Source of the DNA: Rariglobus hedericola
GTDB lineage: Bacteria > Verrucomicrobiota > Verrucomicrobiia > Opitutales > Opitutaceae
DNA length: 64,000 bases
Assembly: GCF_007559335.1 (NCBI RefSeq)
Contig: NZ_VMBG01000002.1
Location: 612,501 to 676,500 of the forward strand
Direction of reading: 5' to 3'
Every line of letters starts with the position of its first letter. Position 1 is the stretch's first letter. Under the pieces are notes generated by a model. The model was not told where the DNA came from and searched no databases. It saw only the letters and a list, made by a program, of their open reading frames with translations. A program made the translations under genes and the position numbers. Positions 28,052 to 37,491 of this stretch are shown here, piece after piece.

Positions 28052-28140
28052 CCGTTAACTCGCTCTAGATTTTACCGCGCGCTTTTGTAGCGTTATTCCA
28101 CTTTGTCTCCCCCTTCAGTCATCACGAATAATTCGATCAC
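28052..28140 (+). promoter_or_regulatory. Leader homologous to that at 26749
   Basis: CCGTTAACTCGCTCTAGATTTT (partly given) followed 46 bases later by ACTTTG and a CATCACGAATAATT tract, parallel to the 26749 leader. Because the other copy is non-coding, this argues against starting the next gene at the TTG at 28103. Confidence 0.5.
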
Positions 28141-28171
28141 CGGACTCCCGCCCGATCTGGTGGACGTTCTA

Positions 28172-29626
28172 ATGCGTGAAAGTGCGCTGGCGATGGCGCA
28201 CCAAAAGCTCGATGAGGCGCGCACCGAGGTGCTCGCGCAAAAAGGCCGCTTGGAAACGAAGACCGGCCTGCTCAACAGCTTTTCGTCCAAGGGAAATAAT
28301 GAGCGCGAGGTGCAGACGCTGGTGAATCACAAGCTGCACTACGATTCGCAGATCAAGAAGGCCGAAAGCCTCACGGCGTTGATCAACAAAGAAACGAATC
28401 GCTGGCTGGAGTGCTGCCTCAAGACGGGCGCGCCTGACTATGCGGCGGCGCTGGCCGGCCACGATTATCCCGAGGATTGGGCGCGTTTTAGTTACGGGTT
28501 TGAGATGCTGATCAAGTCGTTCCAGATGGGACTGCAGGACATCATGGTGCAGTTCAAACGGGACAACCCGGCGGCGTCGCGTTCGCAGTTGCAGACGGAC
28601 TCCATCCGCAAGCTGCTGCCCGTGGCCCGCCAGATCGAAATCGATGTCGAGTTCTTCAACCGCATCCTCACCCAGCAATCGCAGCAACGTCGCACGGGTT
28701 CGGGCAAGGTGACGCTGCAACCGGAATACAGCTGGTGCGAAACCGTCGAGCAATTGGGCGTGCTGCCCGTCGGCGAGGCGCTCGGCACGTTGCGTGAACT
28801 GGTCACGGCGAGCACCGGGTTTCTGGCGACGCTCAGCCAGGTGATCAAACGCGAGCAATTCATCGCCGAGGAAAAAGCCGCCCAAGCCAGCCGCCCTGCG
28901 CATCCGGCTAAAGCGAGTTTCCTGAAAATCTGGTGGGAGTCGCTTCGTCCGCACGCCCTCGCGAGCGTGAAGGTGGACAAGCTCGAGGGCATCATCACCG
29001 AGACCGAGGCGTTGTTGATGGATGGTGAATTTTCCGCGCGGTTCAACCGCTACATGGTGCAGACGATGACGCCGAGTGCGCCGGCGCCCGCGCCGGCAAA
29101 AACCGCGACGACGCCCCCGATGCCCGCCGTGCAAAGCGATGCCGAGCTCCGCGCGCTGAAGGCGAAGCTTCAGGCCGAGCTCGAGGAAGTGGCCAAGCTC
29201 AAGGCCGGACTGGCGGCCCGCGAACGCACGTTGCGCGACGGCGAACAAAAGCTGCGCGAGAACGAGCAGGCGTTCGTGGAGAAATGCAAACGCGAGCAAG
29301 CCGCGCTCGATGAAGCCAAGGCGGTGCTGGCCGCGCGCGACGCGGAGATCGACGTCAAGGCGCGCCAGGCCGCGGAAAAGCAGGCCGAGGAGCTGGCCCA
29401 ACTTGAAGGCGTGAAGGCGGAGCTCGCCGCGCGCAACGTGTTCATCGAAGAGAGCGAGCAGCGCCTCTTGATGAAGGGCCAAGAGCAAATCGAGCACCTC
29501 GCCGAATTGGAGCAAAAGGAAGACGAGTTGATGGCGACCAAACGCGAGTTGAACGGCATGCGCAAAGAACTCGGGCTGCCTTTGATTCCGTTGCGCGCGA
29601 AACCGGTCGACGAGTTTGAGGAGTAA
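28172..29626 (+). CDS. Long coiled-coil protein of unknown function
   Basis: A 484-aa soluble protein with a helical N-terminal part (1-110), a globular middle (about 110-300, containing WARFSYGFEML and FNRILTQQSQQRR), a Pro/Ala linker (about 305-325) and a C-terminal coiled coil of about 150 residues (LKAKLQAELEEVAKLKAGLA, EIDVKARQAAEKQAEELAQ). No family recognised. I place the start at the ATG at 28172; an in-frame TTG at 28103 adds 23 residues but lies in sequence homologous to a non-coding leader. Confidence 0.75.
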   Translation: MRESALAMAHQKLDEARTEVLAQKGRLETKTGLLNSFSSKGNNEREVQTLVNHKLHYDSQIKKAESLTALINKETNRWLECCLKTGAPDYAAALAGHDYPEDWARFSYGFEMLIKSFQMGLQDIMVQFKRDNPAASRSQLQTDSIRKLLPVARQIEIDVEFFNRILTQQSQQRRTGSGKVTLQPEYSWCETVEQLGVLPVGEALGTLRELVTASTGFLATLSQVIKREQFIAEEKAAQASRPAHPAKASFLKIWWESLRPHALASVKVDKLEGIITETEALLMDGEFSARFNRYMVQTMTPSAPAPAPAKTATTPPMPAVQSDAELRALKAKLQAELEEVAKLKAGLAARERTLRDGEQKLRENEQAFVEKCKREQAALDEAKAVLAARDAEIDVKARQAAEKQAEELAQLEGVKAELAARNVFIEESEQRLLMKGQEQIEHLAELEQKEDELMATKRELNGMRKELGLPLIPLRAKPVDEFEE

Positions 29627-29709
29627 GCCGGCGCGGGTTGGCCAATCACCGCCGTGGCGGGAAACTCTTTCGCGCCGGTGCGGTCTGCGGAGGAACTCCC
29701 CTTTATTTT

Positions 29710-30642
29710 ATGAATCGTCGCGACTTTCTGGTGTGTTCTTCGCTGGCCGTGTCCGCCGGTGTGTTCGGTCGATCTTTGGCTCACGCCCAATCGGCTCCCG
29801 CATCCGGCGCGCCTGCCGCAACGGGGTTTACGGCGTTGCGCCGGAATGTCGGCCTCTTTACCGGCCGCGGAGGCACCATCGGCTGGCTCGTCAACAAGGA
29901 CGCGCTGGCGGTCGTGGATTCGCAGTTTCCCGATACCGCGCAAACGTTCCTCACAGGCTTGCCGGGACGCGATGACCGCAGGGTCGATGTGTTGCTCAAC
30001 ACCCATCATCACGGCGATCATACGGGCGGAAACCCCGTGCTTAAGCCGGTCTCGAAAAAAGTCGTCGCGCACGCCAACGTCCCCGCGCTGCTGCGGGCCG
30101 CCGCGGAACGTTCGGGGAAACCGTTGAATCCGCTCACGCTGCCCGACGAAACTTATGCCGACGCCTGGCGTGCGGAGTTGGGGGACGAAACGGTCAGCGC
30201 AAAATATTTCGGGCCGGCGCACACGCGCGGTGACGTGGTGATCGCGTTTGAAAAAGCCAACGTGGTTCACATGGGCGACCTGTGTTTTAACCGGATTTAT
30301 CCGGTGATTGATCGTCCGGGCGGTGGCCTCATCAAGTCATGGATAGGCGTGCTGGAGAAAGTCTCCGCAGAGTATCCGGCTGATGCGATTTATGTGTTCG
30401 GGCACAGCGGACCGAAGTTTCAACCCCGGGGCACGCGTGATGATCTCGGAGTGTTTCGCGATTACTTGAGCGGACTGCTCGATTACACGCAGAAGCAGAT
30501 TGATGCGGGGAAGACCAAGGCGGAGATCACGACGTTGGACAATCTGCCGGGCTTCGCGGATTTCCACCAACCCTTGCCCAATCGCCTCGGCGCGAATCTC
30601 GGCACGGCCTACGACGAACTGACGGCCAAAGAGACTTCCTGA
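29710..30642 (+). CDS. Metallo-beta-lactamase-fold hydrolase with Tat-like signal
   Basis: A 310-aa protein beginning MNRRDFLVCSSLAVSAGVFG, a twin-arginine export signal. The zinc-binding motif THHHGDHTGG is intact, with a further His in FGPAHTRGDVV and Asp in VHMGDLCFNR. The closest functional groups are MBL-fold hydrolases of small molecules, some of which inactivate beta-lactams; substrate is not predictable. The ATG at 29710 is chosen for the Tat signal. Followed by a hairpin at 30658. Confidence 0.88.
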   Translation: MNRRDFLVCSSLAVSAGVFGRSLAHAQSAPASGAPAATGFTALRRNVGLFTGRGGTIGWLVNKDALAVVDSQFPDTAQTFLTGLPGRDDRRVDVLLNTHHHGDHTGGNPVLKPVSKKVVAHANVPALLRAAAERSGKPLNPLTLPDETYADAWRAELGDETVSAKYFGPAHTRGDVVIAFEKANVVHMGDLCFNRIYPVIDRPGGGLIKSWIGVLEKVSAEYPADAIYVFGHSGPKFQPRGTRDDLGVFRDYLSGLLDYTQKQIDAGKTKAEITTLDNLPGFADFHQPLPNRLGANLGTAYDELTAKETS

Positions 30643-30657
30643 GGACCGTCGTTGGGC

Positions 30658-30689
30658 GCTGTCGTATGAATATAATTCAAATCGACAGC
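30658..30689 (+). terminator. Hairpin after the MBL-fold gene
   Basis: GCTGTCG and CGACAGC pair, with an inner GAAT/ATTC stem, 15 bases after the stop codon. There is no T run, so it may be a weak or factor-dependent terminator. Confidence 0.5.
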
Positions 30690-30717
30690 GGGGAATCATC
30701 CTCAGTTATTGGCGTGA

Positions 30718-31686
30718 ATGCAGCGTTGGATTGATTCACTCATCGGCAACTACTGGAAGACGCGGGCTCACCTCGTGGTGGTTTTGGGCGCGCAAGATCC
30801 GAGCTGGATGACCGCGCTGGCACCGGCTTCACCCGTGTGGAATGCGGTCTCGCGGCGATGCAAGGTTCTGCAGGTTAAATCGCCAAAAACGAAGCTGCCG
30901 CTGCTGGCCACGCTCACCCGTCGCACCGTGGTGATTCCGCTGATGGAGGATCACATCGCGCAGCGCCCGGTGCAGTATGCCGCGCTGGCGCCGACGCCTG
31001 AAGCGTTGGAGACCTTGGGCGACAAGGCGCGCTTTGCCGATTATGTCCGCCGGCAAGGTCTCGAGAATGGGTGTCCTGCGACGTATGAGTCGATCGACGA
31101 AGCTGAATTTCCGTGTGTGATTAAACGCACCAACCTCAACACGGGAATGGGCATTGAAGTGGTTTCGTCCCGGGAGGAAGCGATGGGTTTGGTAGCGGCT
31201 CCGCCGTTTGCGGGGCACCGGTGGATCATCCAGGAGAAGGTGTTTTTTCAGGTGGAATACGTGGTTCATTGCGTATGCGTGGACGGACGCATCGTCTGGC
31301 ATGTAGTTTACGCCTATGACGCGCAGCGGCTGGAAATGCGCGGAACCGGCCGTGCGTTAAAACTTCGCGCCGCCACGATCCCGGCGCATCTGCTGGCAAA
31401 GCTGGAGGCCTTTCTGGCTCCGCTTAATTACTCCGGACCGTGCAACTGCGATTGCACGTGGGACGACGAAGAGCGGCTGATGGTTTTCGAAATCAATCCG
31501 CGGTTGGGCGGCAGCTTGATGCTCCCGCGGCACGCCGCGGATTTGGCGGCGTGCCTGTCGGTGATTATCGAGCACGCGTCGGTGAGCTGCCCATCCCGTC
31601 GCGTCGAGGCGCATGGGATGGACGCAACAGTGCCAGCGCTTGCTCAGGTTGAGCGGGTGGAACGAGAGACGGCGCTCAGCCGGTGA
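30718..31686 (+). CDS. ATP-grasp family protein
   Basis: A 322-aa enzyme of the carboxylate-amine ligase superfamily. The ATP-grasp core runs from about 120 to 290: FPCVIKRTNLNTGMGIEVV (nucleotide-binding Lys and Gly-rich loop), WIIQEKVFFQVEYVVHCVC (acidic residues), and VFEINPRLGGSLMLP (metal-binding Glu and Asn). Relatives make peptide or cofactor bonds, but no substrate domain is recognisable. The gene ends by overlapping, tail to tail, the ferritin-like gene by 11 bases. Confidence 0.85.
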   Translation: MQRWIDSLIGNYWKTRAHLVVVLGAQDPSWMTALAPASPVWNAVSRRCKVLQVKSPKTKLPLLATLTRRTVVIPLMEDHIAQRPVQYAALAPTPEALETLGDKARFADYVRRQGLENGCPATYESIDEAEFPCVIKRTNLNTGMGIEVVSSREEAMGLVAAPPFAGHRWIIQEKVFFQVEYVVHCVCVDGRIVWHVVYAYDAQRLEMRGTGRALKLRAATIPAHLLAKLEAFLAPLNYSGPCNCDCTWDDEERLMVFEINPRLGGSLMLPRHAADLAACLSVIIEHASVSCPSRRVEAHGMDATVPALAQVERVERETALSR

Positions 31687-32131
31687 TCACGGGATTGTCG
31701 ATGCCGAGGGCGTCGGCGAGATCGGTGAGGTGCTCCTGTTCCTGCGCGATGATTTTGCGCAGGACCTCGCTCAGTGCGAATTCGCCCATGGCCTCGGCCT
31801 GGCGGATGCGCTCGCGGTAGGCGATGATGGTGACGCGCTCGTTTTCCAAATCGAAGCGGAGCATGTCCTCTGCTTTGTCAGACATCTTCACGGCATTCGG
31901 CGTGGTGATGGGCGTGCCGTTGAAGTAGTCGATCTGCTTGGTGATCTGGATGGCGTGATCGAGCTCCTCGGAGGCGTGCTTTTCGAGTTCATCGGCGATG
32001 GCGGTGAACTTCGCGCCCTTGATGGTCTGGCTGTAAACGATGTAGGCGATGATGGCCTGGTATTCGCGGGCGAGATCCTCGTTGAGGAGCTTAACCATCT
32101 TTTCGCGGCTGATTTTGTCGGGGTTTTTCAT
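31676..32131 (-). CDS. Ferritin-like di-iron protein (bacterioferritin/Dps-like)
   Basis: A 151-aa four-helix protein for iron storage or detoxification. The di-iron ligands are visible as REYQAIIAY (helix 1), EELDHAIQ (helix 2), ENERVTIIAY (helix 3) and AQEQEHLTDL (helix 4). The ATG at 32131 is preferred to one at 32194 because it starts just ahead of helix 1. The 3' end overlaps the ATP-grasp gene on the opposite strand by 11 bases. Confidence 0.88.
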   Translation of the reverse strand: MKNPDKISREKMVKLLNEDLAREYQAIIAYIVYSQTIKGAKFTAIADELEKHASEELDHAIQITKQIDYFNGTPITTPNAVKMSDKAEDMLRFDLENERVTIIAYRERIRQAEAMGEFALSEVLRKIIAQEQEHLTDLADALGIDNPVITG

Positions 32132-32233
32132 GGTGGGAAGAATGCTTACCCAGCCAGACCCGACGAAAGGCCGATGGTTCGGACGTAAACACAAGTTTCG
32201 CCGCCACTTCCGGAAAAGCGACGGCGGCGGCGG

Positions 32234-33838
32234 TTACACGAAGCTGCGATCAGCGGGTGGCGTCCATTGATACAGCCACGTTTCACTGAGGGGCTGCTCG
32301 TTGCTGCGCAGGAAGAGCCGCAGGTTGATCGGGCCCGGGGCGGCGTCGGTGACCTTCAGGTCGAACATCGCGCGATAGCCCTTGATCGATGCCAGCGGGC
32401 GGGCGGAGACGAGTTCGATCTCGCCGCGCGAGGCGCTGACGACGGCCTCGACACCAGAGTCGGCGGTGAACATGGGCAGCGTGCCGCCGACAAAATCGAC
32501 GGCAAAGCGCCAGGAGAAATACGTGCGCTTGCGGCCGACGATGCCGCCGATGCCGGTGCGCGTCTGCTCGACAGTGGCGAGCGGCGGGGTGACGGGCATT
32601 TTATTGCCCCAGTGAAGACGGTAGCCGAGGAGGAGTTCGTCGCCGGCCTGCGTGGGGCGCTCGGGATTCCAGAAGGCGACGATGTTGTCGAAGGTTTCGT
32701 CGTTGGTGGGGATTTCGACGAGCTGGATGGAGCCTTTGCCCCAGCCGGATTTTGGCTCGACCCAGAGACTGGGGCGGCGGTCATAAAAAACCCCGTCGTC
32801 TTGATAGTGATCGAAATTCCGGTCGCGCTGGAGGAGGCCGAAGCCGCGCGGGTTTTCGTCGAGATGGGCGTTGAAGCGCAGGCCGGCGGGGTTGGTGAGC
32901 GGGCGCCAGATCCATTCGCCGGAGCCGGTCCACATCGCGAGGCCGTCGGAGTCGTGGATTTGCGGGCGCCAGTCGTTGGCCATGCGTTTGTCGTTGGCTC
33001 CGCATTGAAACATACTCGTGAGCGGGGCGATGCCGAGGCGCTCGATCGACGTGCGCGGGTAGAGGGCGGCGTCGATGTCCATGACCAGCGTGGCGCCGGG
33101 GTAAACATCGAAGCGGTAGGCGCCGGTGACGCTCGGTGAATCCATGAGCGCGTAAACGGTGACCTTCGACGAACGCGGATCAGGGCGCTCGAGCCAGAAC
33201 GACGTGAAGCGCGGGAACTCCTCGGCGCGGTTCAGGCCGCAATCCACGGCAAGTCCGCGGGCGGAAAGACCGTATTGGAGATCCGAGCCGACGGCGCGGA
33301 AGTAACTCGCGCCGAGAAACGCGGCGACATCGCGCTGGAAGTCGGAGTGAAAATTAAGACGGAAGCCGGCGAAGCCGAGGTCGGCGGGCAGCGTGGTGCC
33401 ATCGACTCCGCTTTTGCCGTAAGAAAACATTGCCGGGTCGTAGGCGAGTTCACGGGCCTGGCCGTCGGCGACCTCGTGCATGTGCACGGCTTGCTGAAAG
33501 AAGAGACCGAGATGAAAAAACTTGGACTGGAATTGCAGGCGGTCGCGGGCCCAGAGCGCGTGATCGTTGCGATACTGGATCGATTGATACTGGTCCCAAT
33601 CGAAGGACTTGATCGCGGCGGGCAGGACGTTGACGGGCGCCTGATAGGCGGCGGCCGAGAGGGTGCGTGCACGGCCTTTGAGCCAGGCGTAGTCAAACGG
33701 CACGGCCTCTCCGACAAAGCGTGGGCCGGCTGGAGACGCGGCGGGTGAGGCGGCGGGCGGGGAGGCCAGCGAGCCGATGGGAGACAGCCCCAGCACGCCC
33801 ATGGCGGCCGAGGATTTGATGAAATCACGACGATTCAT
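32234..33838 (-). CDS. opgD: Periplasmic glucan biosynthesis protein, OpgD/OpgG family
   Basis: Shapes periplasmic glucans (osmoregulated periplasmic glucans in Proteobacteria). The N-terminus MNRRDFIKSSAAMGVLGL is a twin-arginine signal, which in this family points to OpgD rather than OpgG. Family blocks are clear: SIQYRNDHALWA, FHLGLFFQQAVHMHEV, FAGFRLNFHSD, SLWVEPKSGWGKGSIQLVEIP and a C-terminal Ig-like domain. 534 aa is the normal length. A second ATG at 33853 is four residues ahead. It follows the two response regulator genes on the same strand. Confidence 0.92.
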   Translation of the reverse strand: MNRRDFIKSSAAMGVLGLSPIGSLASPPAASPAASPAGPRFVGEAVPFDYAWLKGRARTLSAAAYQAPVNVLPAAIKSFDWDQYQSIQYRNDHALWARDRLQFQSKFFHLGLFFQQAVHMHEVADGQARELAYDPAMFSYGKSGVDGTTLPADLGFAGFRLNFHSDFQRDVAAFLGASYFRAVGSDLQYGLSARGLAVDCGLNRAEEFPRFTSFWLERPDPRSSKVTVYALMDSPSVTGAYRFDVYPGATLVMDIDAALYPRTSIERLGIAPLTSMFQCGANDKRMANDWRPQIHDSDGLAMWTGSGEWIWRPLTNPAGLRFNAHLDENPRGFGLLQRDRNFDHYQDDGVFYDRRPSLWVEPKSGWGKGSIQLVEIPTNDETFDNIVAFWNPERPTQAGDELLLGYRLHWGNKMPVTPPLATVEQTRTGIGGIVGRKRTYFSWRFAVDFVGGTLPMFTADSGVEAVVSASRGEIELVSARPLASIKGYRAMFDLKVTDAAPGPINLRLFLRSNEQPLSETWLYQWTPPADRSFV

Positions 33839-33893
33839 ATCCGTCTGTGTCATCAAGCACGGGCGAGGGTTTCCCGCCAGAGCGATTTTGAGA

Positions 33894-34298
33894 TTACTGG
33901 CCGGATTTAGATGGTTTTCGGGCGACCGGCTTGAGCTTGATGACCTCGCGCACGGCCTCGAGGAGAGCGGTTTCGCTGAAAGGTTTTTCAATCATGCTAC
34001 TGACGCCCAGCGCGGTGATTTTCGGGAGGACCTTATGATCGTGGCGGGAAACCATCATGATGACGGGGAGCTTTTTGAGCTGATCGTTGGACCGCATCAT
34101 CTCCAGCATGGTGTCGCCGTTCATCGTGGACATGGCGATATCCAGCAAAATCAAGTCGGGCAGGACGCGCTCCATCGCAAACAGGCCGGTGAAACCGTTG
34201 GTGGCCTCCGCTACGTCGCAATCAAACGGCGCGAGGGCTTTGAGTGCGATGAGCCGCACGGCTTTGGAGTCATCGATGACGAGAATGTGAGGACGCAT
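33894..34298 (-). CDS. Single-domain response regulator
   Basis: A 134-aa CheY-like receiver. The acid pocket (VIDDS), phosphoacceptor D53 (LILLDIAM), the switch Ser (MMVSRHD) and Lys105 (EKPFSE) are all present. There is no output domain, so it acts by protein contact. The ATG at 34298 is chosen since the receiver starts directly with RPHILVIDD. A larger response regulator lies 118 bases upstream on the same strand, so both may belong to one signalling module, with opgD downstream. Confidence 0.92.
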   Translation of the reverse strand: MRPHILVIDDSKAVRLIALKALAPFDCDVAEATNGFTGLFAMERVLPDLILLDIAMSTMNGDTMLEMMRSNDQLKKLPVIMMVSRHDHKVLPKITALGVSSMIEKPFSETALLEAVREVIKLKPVARKPSKSGQ

Positions 34299-34416
34299 GG
34301 CGCTGTAAAGTGGAGGGGACTGCACGTATGAGCGCCAATCTCCCGCACATGGCAAAGCGTTTGTTCCGGACGCGGCGGACGCGGATGCCGGTCCGTGCGA
34401 TTCCGGCTGGTGATGA

Positions 34417-35619
34417 TCAGGCTTCGCCGCCCGAGTGCAGGTGAAACAACATGTCGTGGAAAAGCGGATCCGTGCATTCCGCTTCCTGGGCGCGGGCGGT
34501 GGCCATGTGGGCTTCCGTGAGCGTCGAGGTGACGCCGGCGAGACGACGGGCGAGCTCGATGGTGCGATGAAGCTGCATGTAGTCTCCCGGCCAGAGCTGG
34601 CGATCCATCCACTTGATGGATTCGGTGCTGAAGGTGCCGCGACCGGTGCCGGCGCGGCGCAGGATGGCGCGGGCGATATCTCCCCAGTCCTGCCAGCGGT
34701 CGACAAAATCGGGAACGAGAAAAGTCGCGGTGGTCGCCCGCAGGAGCAGGAATTCGTTGAAGTGAAGATCGCAGAGCGAACTCTGCGCGCAGAGAATGAT
34801 CCGCAGGCGTTTGGAGAGGGTGGACTGCGAGGCGAGCCGGCCGCGCACGAGTTCTTCCAGCAACAACTGCTTTTCGGGAAGGAGCCGGTCGGCTTCCAAG
34901 ATCACCAACAGGACGGAATGGGTGTCGGCGTGGGCGGGCTTGAGCAGTTCGTCGAGACGCGCGGCGGTCAGTTCATCGGCGTGTGCGACGAATTTGTGGG
35001 AGGCCGGATCGTTCGTGGCGCTGAGCGCGAGTTCGAAGCGACCGGATCCGTGGCGACCTTCCAAAATCGCGACGGAACGGAAATCGCGCAGACGGTCCAT
35101 GTCGGCCTGCAGGCGCAGCGCGAATTTGGACATGCCCTGCGTGAGCGGGCAGGGCAGGGATTTATCGGCGGCGGTGCGGACTCCGCGAAAAGAGGGCAGG
35201 CGGAACGGCGAGGCCGACGCGCTGGCTGAAAGATTCTGCCGCGTGATGATGCCGGCGATTTTGTCGCGAAGGGCGCGGGGATCGACGGGCTTGTTGAGCA
35301 AGTCGTCGATGCCGAGCTCGCGGTAGCGCACGGCGACATCCGGCGTGATCGTGCCGGAGCACACGAGGACTGGCAGGGAGGGCAAAAACGCGCGCAACTC
35401 CGCGAGGGCGCCGAGGCCGTCGAGGTTGGGCATGTCGTTGTCCAAGATAGCGAGGTCGAAGCTGTGGTTGCGCAAGGCGTCCAGAGCCTGACGCCCGTCG
35501 AGAACACTCACGACCTCGTAGCCGGCCGTTTCGAGCAGAATAACCAGGACGCCGCGGCAAACCACCGAGTCGTCGGCGATCAAAATACGGGAGGAAGGAG
35601 GGAGCTTGGGCGAGACCAT
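34417..35619 (-). CDS. Response regulator with degenerate AAA+-like domain
   Basis: A 400-aa protein with an intact receiver (about 10-125; phosphoacceptor D60 in LAILDNDMP, Lys in LLNKPVDP). Residues about 160-390 follow the layout of NtrC-type sigma54 activators (LEGRHGSGRFELALSA in the Walker A position, LLVILEADRLLPEKQL in the Walker B position, LRIILCAQ for sensor I), but the Walker A Lys and the GAFTGA loop are missing and there is no C-terminal HTH. It probably no longer activates sigma54; a protein-binding output is more likely. Confidence 0.82.
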   Translation of the reverse strand: MVSPKLPPSSRILIADDSVVCRGVLVILLETAGYEVVSVLDGRQALDALRNHSFDLAILDNDMPNLDGLGALAELRAFLPSLPVLVCSGTITPDVAVRYRELGIDDLLNKPVDPRALRDKIAGIITRQNLSASASASPFRLPSFRGVRTAADKSLPCPLTQGMSKFALRLQADMDRLRDFRSVAILEGRHGSGRFELALSATNDPASHKFVAHADELTAARLDELLKPAHADTHSVLLVILEADRLLPEKQLLLEELVRGRLASQSTLSKRLRIILCAQSSLCDLHFNEFLLLRATTATFLVPDFVDRWQDWGDIARAILRRAGTGRGTFSTESIKWMDRQLWPGDYMQLHRTIELARRLAGVTSTLTEAHMATARAQEAECTDPLFHDMLFHLHSGGEA

Positions 35620-35802
35620 GGCGGACTAGGTAAAATAGGAGTTCGCAGAAGCCTCTTCTGGGCCAATTCCGAGCCGGCTCGCGCGATTTGCTAATAAATT
35701 GTAAAGAACGGTGGCGGCATCCGTTGCGCCCTCGTGGCACGCGCACTGCTGGTCAGGGATTTGCAAAAACACGCCGACGTGGCGTGGGCTGCGATTATCG
35801 TT

Positions 35803-36381
35803 ATGAATTCCGAATCACCGGTTGCACTGACCAAGACGACTTACCGCGGCGTGACCGCGTATGAACTGAAATGGGTGGAAGGGGCGGTCGACAAAGAGAG
35901 CAGTTTCCCCACGGAAGCCGAGGCGGTCATGGCGATGTCGGAGATCGAGGAACGCCTGCGGATCGCGGCGATGGCGGGGCAGGGGCTGACGGTAAATCCA
36001 TTCGGCCTGCACACGCCGTTCATCAGCTCGAAGGATGTGCATTTCGCGTCGCTCAAATTACAGCCACGCGGGTTGAAGTTTCGCGAATCGATCGAGGATT
36101 ACGTAAGTGCGGTCACGACGTTGAAAGGTCTGGATGTCAGCGTGAGTGCGGCGGCTGCGGTGTTCGCGGAGGCCAGCCTGGCACTGAAGCCTTACGATAT
36201 TTCCACGGAGCAAGCCGTGTTCGAATGGCTGGAGCTCAAAAAACAAGTTGGCGACCGTCCGATCTACGAAGTGTTGCGCACGTATTTGCAGGCGAAAGCG
36301 GCGGCGGAGATGCACGTTCCCATAGTCGCGCCGCCGGAAGCAGGCGGTGCCGGGGACAGGGCGGTGGTGCCTGCGACGTGA
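35803..36381 (+). CDS. Hypothetical soluble protein
   Basis: A 192-aa protein with no signal peptide and no family I recognise. The first third resembles a short beta domain (KTTYRGVTAYELKWVEG, followed by a helix TEAEAVMAMSEIEERL); the rest is helical (FRESIEDYVSAVTTLKGLDVSV, AVFEWLELKKQVGDRP). Codon bias is typical of the window. The Met at 35803 is preferred as it precedes the first structured segment; an in-frame start lies at 35734. It stands 80 bases upstream of the aldo/keto reductase gene on the same strand. Confidence 0.7.
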   Translation: MNSESPVALTKTTYRGVTAYELKWVEGAVDKESSFPTEAEAVMAMSEIEERLRIAAMAGQGLTVNPFGLHTPFISSKDVHFASLKLQPRGLKFRESIEDYVSAVTTLKGLDVSVSAAAAVFAEASLALKPYDISTEQAVFEWLELKKQVGDRPIYEVLRTYLQAKAAAEMHVPIVAPPEAGGAGDRAVVPAT

Positions 36382-36460
36382 CCTCGGTTCAAGGGTGAGA
36401 TCGCGGGGCAAAGGCTCCGCGCACTTGCCACGCAACGACGGGCCCGCAGCGTGGGCGTTC

Positions 36461-37444
36461 ATGAATACCCGCCCCTTTGGTAGAACTGGACGCAGCGTCA
36501 GCGAAATCGGTCTCGGCACCTGGCAACTGGGAGGCGGGTGGGGCGAGGTCACTGATGCGACCGCGCTTGATACCCTGCGTGCGGCGTATGACAAAGGCGT
36601 CACGTTTTTTGACACGGCCGATGTCTACGGCGGCGGGCGCAGCGAGACGTTGATCGGACAGTTTATCCGCGAGCAACCGGCGGCGCGCGAAACGGTGTTT
36701 ATTGCGACGAAACTCGGACGCAATAACTGGCCCAACGGATTCACACGTGATCAAGTGCGCGGCTTCACCGAGGCTTCGCTGCAGCGCTTGGGCGTCGATG
36801 CGCTCGATCTCACCCAGCTGCACTGCATCCCTCCTGATGTGCTCAAGCGCGGCGAGGTTTTGACCTGGCTCGAAGAGCTCAAGCGCGAAGGGAAAATCAA
36901 GGCCTACGGCGCGAGCGTCGAGGCGATGGACGAAGCGCTCTTCTGTGTGGAGCAGGGCGGCTGCACGTCGCTGCAAATCATCTTTAACGTGCTTCGCCAG
37001 AAACCGATTTCCACGTTGTTCGCCGCGGCGAAAGCGAAGCAAGTCGCGCTCATCGTGCGACTGCCGCTGGCGAGTGGTTTGCTCGGAGGCAAGATGACGA
37101 AGCAAACGGCGTTCAAGGCCGACGACCACCGGCTCTTCAACCGCGATGGCCAGCACTTCAATGTGGGTGAGACCTTTTCGGGTCTGCCCTTTGAAAAAGG
37201 CGTGGAACTCGCCGACGCGCTCAAGTCGCGGGTGCCGGCCGGCGTATCGATGGCGGCGTGGGCGCTGCGCTGGTGCCTCGATTTCGAGGCGGTCACGGTG
37301 GTGATTCCCGGCGCGCGTAATCCCAAACAAGTAGCGGACAATGTCGCCGCCGCGGCCTTGTCCCCGCTCGGAGCCGCGATGCACGCCGACCTAGCCGCGT
37401 TCTACGAAAGCGAAGTCGCCGCGCACATCCGCGGCCTGTATTAA
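36461..37444 (+). CDS. Aldo/keto reductase
   Basis: An NADPH-dependent reductase of the AKR superfamily. The catalytic tetrad is visible: D51 (FFDTADVYG), Y56, K84 (ATKLG) and H121 (TQLHC). The C-terminal cofactor segment VVIPGARNPKQV is also typical. 327 aa is normal. The start at 36461 gives the family N-terminus MNTRPFGRTGRSVSEIGLG. Substrate unknown. A perfect palindrome lies 48 bases downstream. Confidence 0.92.
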   Translation: MNTRPFGRTGRSVSEIGLGTWQLGGGWGEVTDATALDTLRAAYDKGVTFFDTADVYGGGRSETLIGQFIREQPAARETVFIATKLGRNNWPNGFTRDQVRGFTEASLQRLGVDALDLTQLHCIPPDVLKRGEVLTWLEELKREGKIKAYGASVEAMDEALFCVEQGGCTSLQIIFNVLRQKPISTLFAAAKAKQVALIVRLPLASGLLGGKMTKQTAFKADDHRLFNRDGQHFNVGETFSGLPFEKGVELADALKSRVPAGVSMAAWALRWCLDFEAVTVVIPGARNPKQVADNVAAAALSPLGAAMHADLAAFYESEVAAHIRGLY

Positions 37445-37491
37445 CCAACAGGCAACCTTCGCGTTTTTGCCGGTTTTGAGGACTAAGCCCT

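Noticed and set aside
34417-35619. Functional NtrC-type sigma54 activator
   Set aside because: Walker A Lys, GAFTGA loop and DNA-binding domain are absent.
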